A DNA stretch of 6,368 nucleotides. Origin: Treponema sp. UBA1798 (lineage in GTDB: Bacteria; Spirochaetota; Spirochaetia; Treponematales; Treponemataceae). Within the stretch, counting starts at the first letter, position 1, and each line of letters opens with the position of its first letter. The position numbers and the translations under genes were made by a program. The notes below the pieces were generated by a model. That model had not been told where the DNA came from. It did no database searches and saw only the letters and a list, made by a program, of their open reading frames with translations. Positions 6,137 through 6,368 of this stretch are shown piece after piece. Where the stretch lies: positions 1 through 6,368 of the forward strand of contig DCFS01000221.1 of NCBI GenBank assembly GCA_002319875.1, written 5' to 3'.

Positions 6137-6195
6137 AAAGCCCGGTATGCGGACAGCGCTGTAAAAGCTTCTGCCTGTGTATACCGGGCCTTTTT
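6137..6195. terminator. Strong bidirectional terminator between fda and thrS
   Basis: GCCCGGTAT (6140-6148) pairs perfectly with ATACCGGGC (6181-6189). The stem can continue through G-U and C-G pairs, and after a two-base bulge through ACAG/CTGT (6153-6156/6175-6178). A T-run follows on the plus strand (6191-6195), and A-rich sequence before the stem (6127-6139) supplies T-runs on the minus strand. It serves both convergent genes. The loop also holds a 10-bp palindrome, ACAGCGCTGT (6153-6162). Confidence 0.88.
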
Positions 6196-6236
6196 ATACC
6201 ATTATATATACCAGAATTCTGCAGGAACTATGACCG

Positions 6237-6368
6237 TTACGGCTGTTCCTTTTTTGCAATTTTATCCCGTATCATGCCGAGTGCATCATCATAAGAAATT
6301 CCGTTTTTCTGATCTCCGGTACGGATACGATAGCTTACCGTACCTGCTTCCTGCTCCTTCGAGCCGAG
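6237..6368 (-). CDS. thrS: Threonyl-tRNA synthetase, C-terminal end (partial)
   Basis: The last 43 residues of a gene running in from the right edge: it begins LGSKEQEAGTVSYRIRTGDQ in the window and ends DKIAKKEQP. This matches the end of the anticodon-binding domain of class II threonyl-tRNA synthetase, whose last strand typically reads like G-x-K-E-x-E-x-G-T-V-S-x-R-x-R followed by a short helix. The enzyme charges tRNA-Thr in the cytosol. Only the C-terminus is visible, so catalytic and editing domains cannot be checked; another synthetase sharing this anticodon-binding fold (prolyl, histidyl or glycyl) is less likely because of the E-A-G-T-V-S-x-R pattern. The TAA stop at 6239-6237 is followed by the shared terminator. 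Confidence 0.78.
   Translation of the reverse strand, partial: LGSKEQEAGTVSYRIRTGDQKNGISYDDALGMIRDKIAKKEQP

Noticed and set aside
1..6368. Mobile elements, CRISPR arrays, tRNA/rRNA genes, toxin-antitoxin or phage defence genes
   Set aside because: No transposase or integrase motif, no spaced repeat array, no cloverleaf or rRNA-like stretch, and every gene of useful length belongs to an ordinary metabolic or transport family.

Overview
The window looks like an ordinary stretch of chromosome from a moderate-GC Firmicute. The protein flavour (a Staphylococcus-type class I fructose-bisphosphate aldolase, a Firmicutes-type MATE pump, AAGGAGG-like ribosome sites) would suit a fermentative anaerobe, perhaps a Negativicute of the Veillonella/Dialister/Megasphaera kind. 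That placement is inference from general resemblance; no rRNA or other marker is present.

Layout: a BASS-family (bile acid:sodium symporter-like) transporter (116-1081, +) runs toward a MATE efflux transporter (1176-2531, -), with a weak shared terminator between them. MATE and a PhzF-family isomerase (2658-3452, +) diverge from a 126-bp region that holds a promoter for each. PhzF converges on an aldo/keto reductase with a C-terminal 2x[4Fe-4S] domain (3509-4651, -). That gene lies just downstream of a small CoA-binding Rossmann protein (4695-5090, -), probably as a two-gene unit with an extra internal promoter. The CoA-binding gene diverges from fda, the class I aldolase (5225-6112, +). fda ends at a strong bidirectional terminator shared with the convergent 3' end of thrS, threonyl-tRNA synthetase (6237 to the window edge, -).

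The genes do not form one pathway. They are two transporters of unknown substrate, an orphan PhzF isomerase, a redox enzyme with its small partner, a glycolytic enzyme and the end of a housekeeping synthetase. I see no mobile element, CRISPR array, tRNA, rRNA, phage or toxin-antitoxin locus, and no convincing new multi-gene system.

The most interesting signals are regulatory or at residue level. The MATE and phzF genes both lack a Shine-Dalgarno sequence, and each has a promoter placed so that transcription should start 2-3 nt before the ATG, which suggests a divergent pair of leaderless mRNAs. An inverted repeat between those promoters could be an operator. The BASS transporter appears to lack several residues that bind sodium in characterised relatives. 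A hairpin sits at the predicted 5' end of the fda mRNA.
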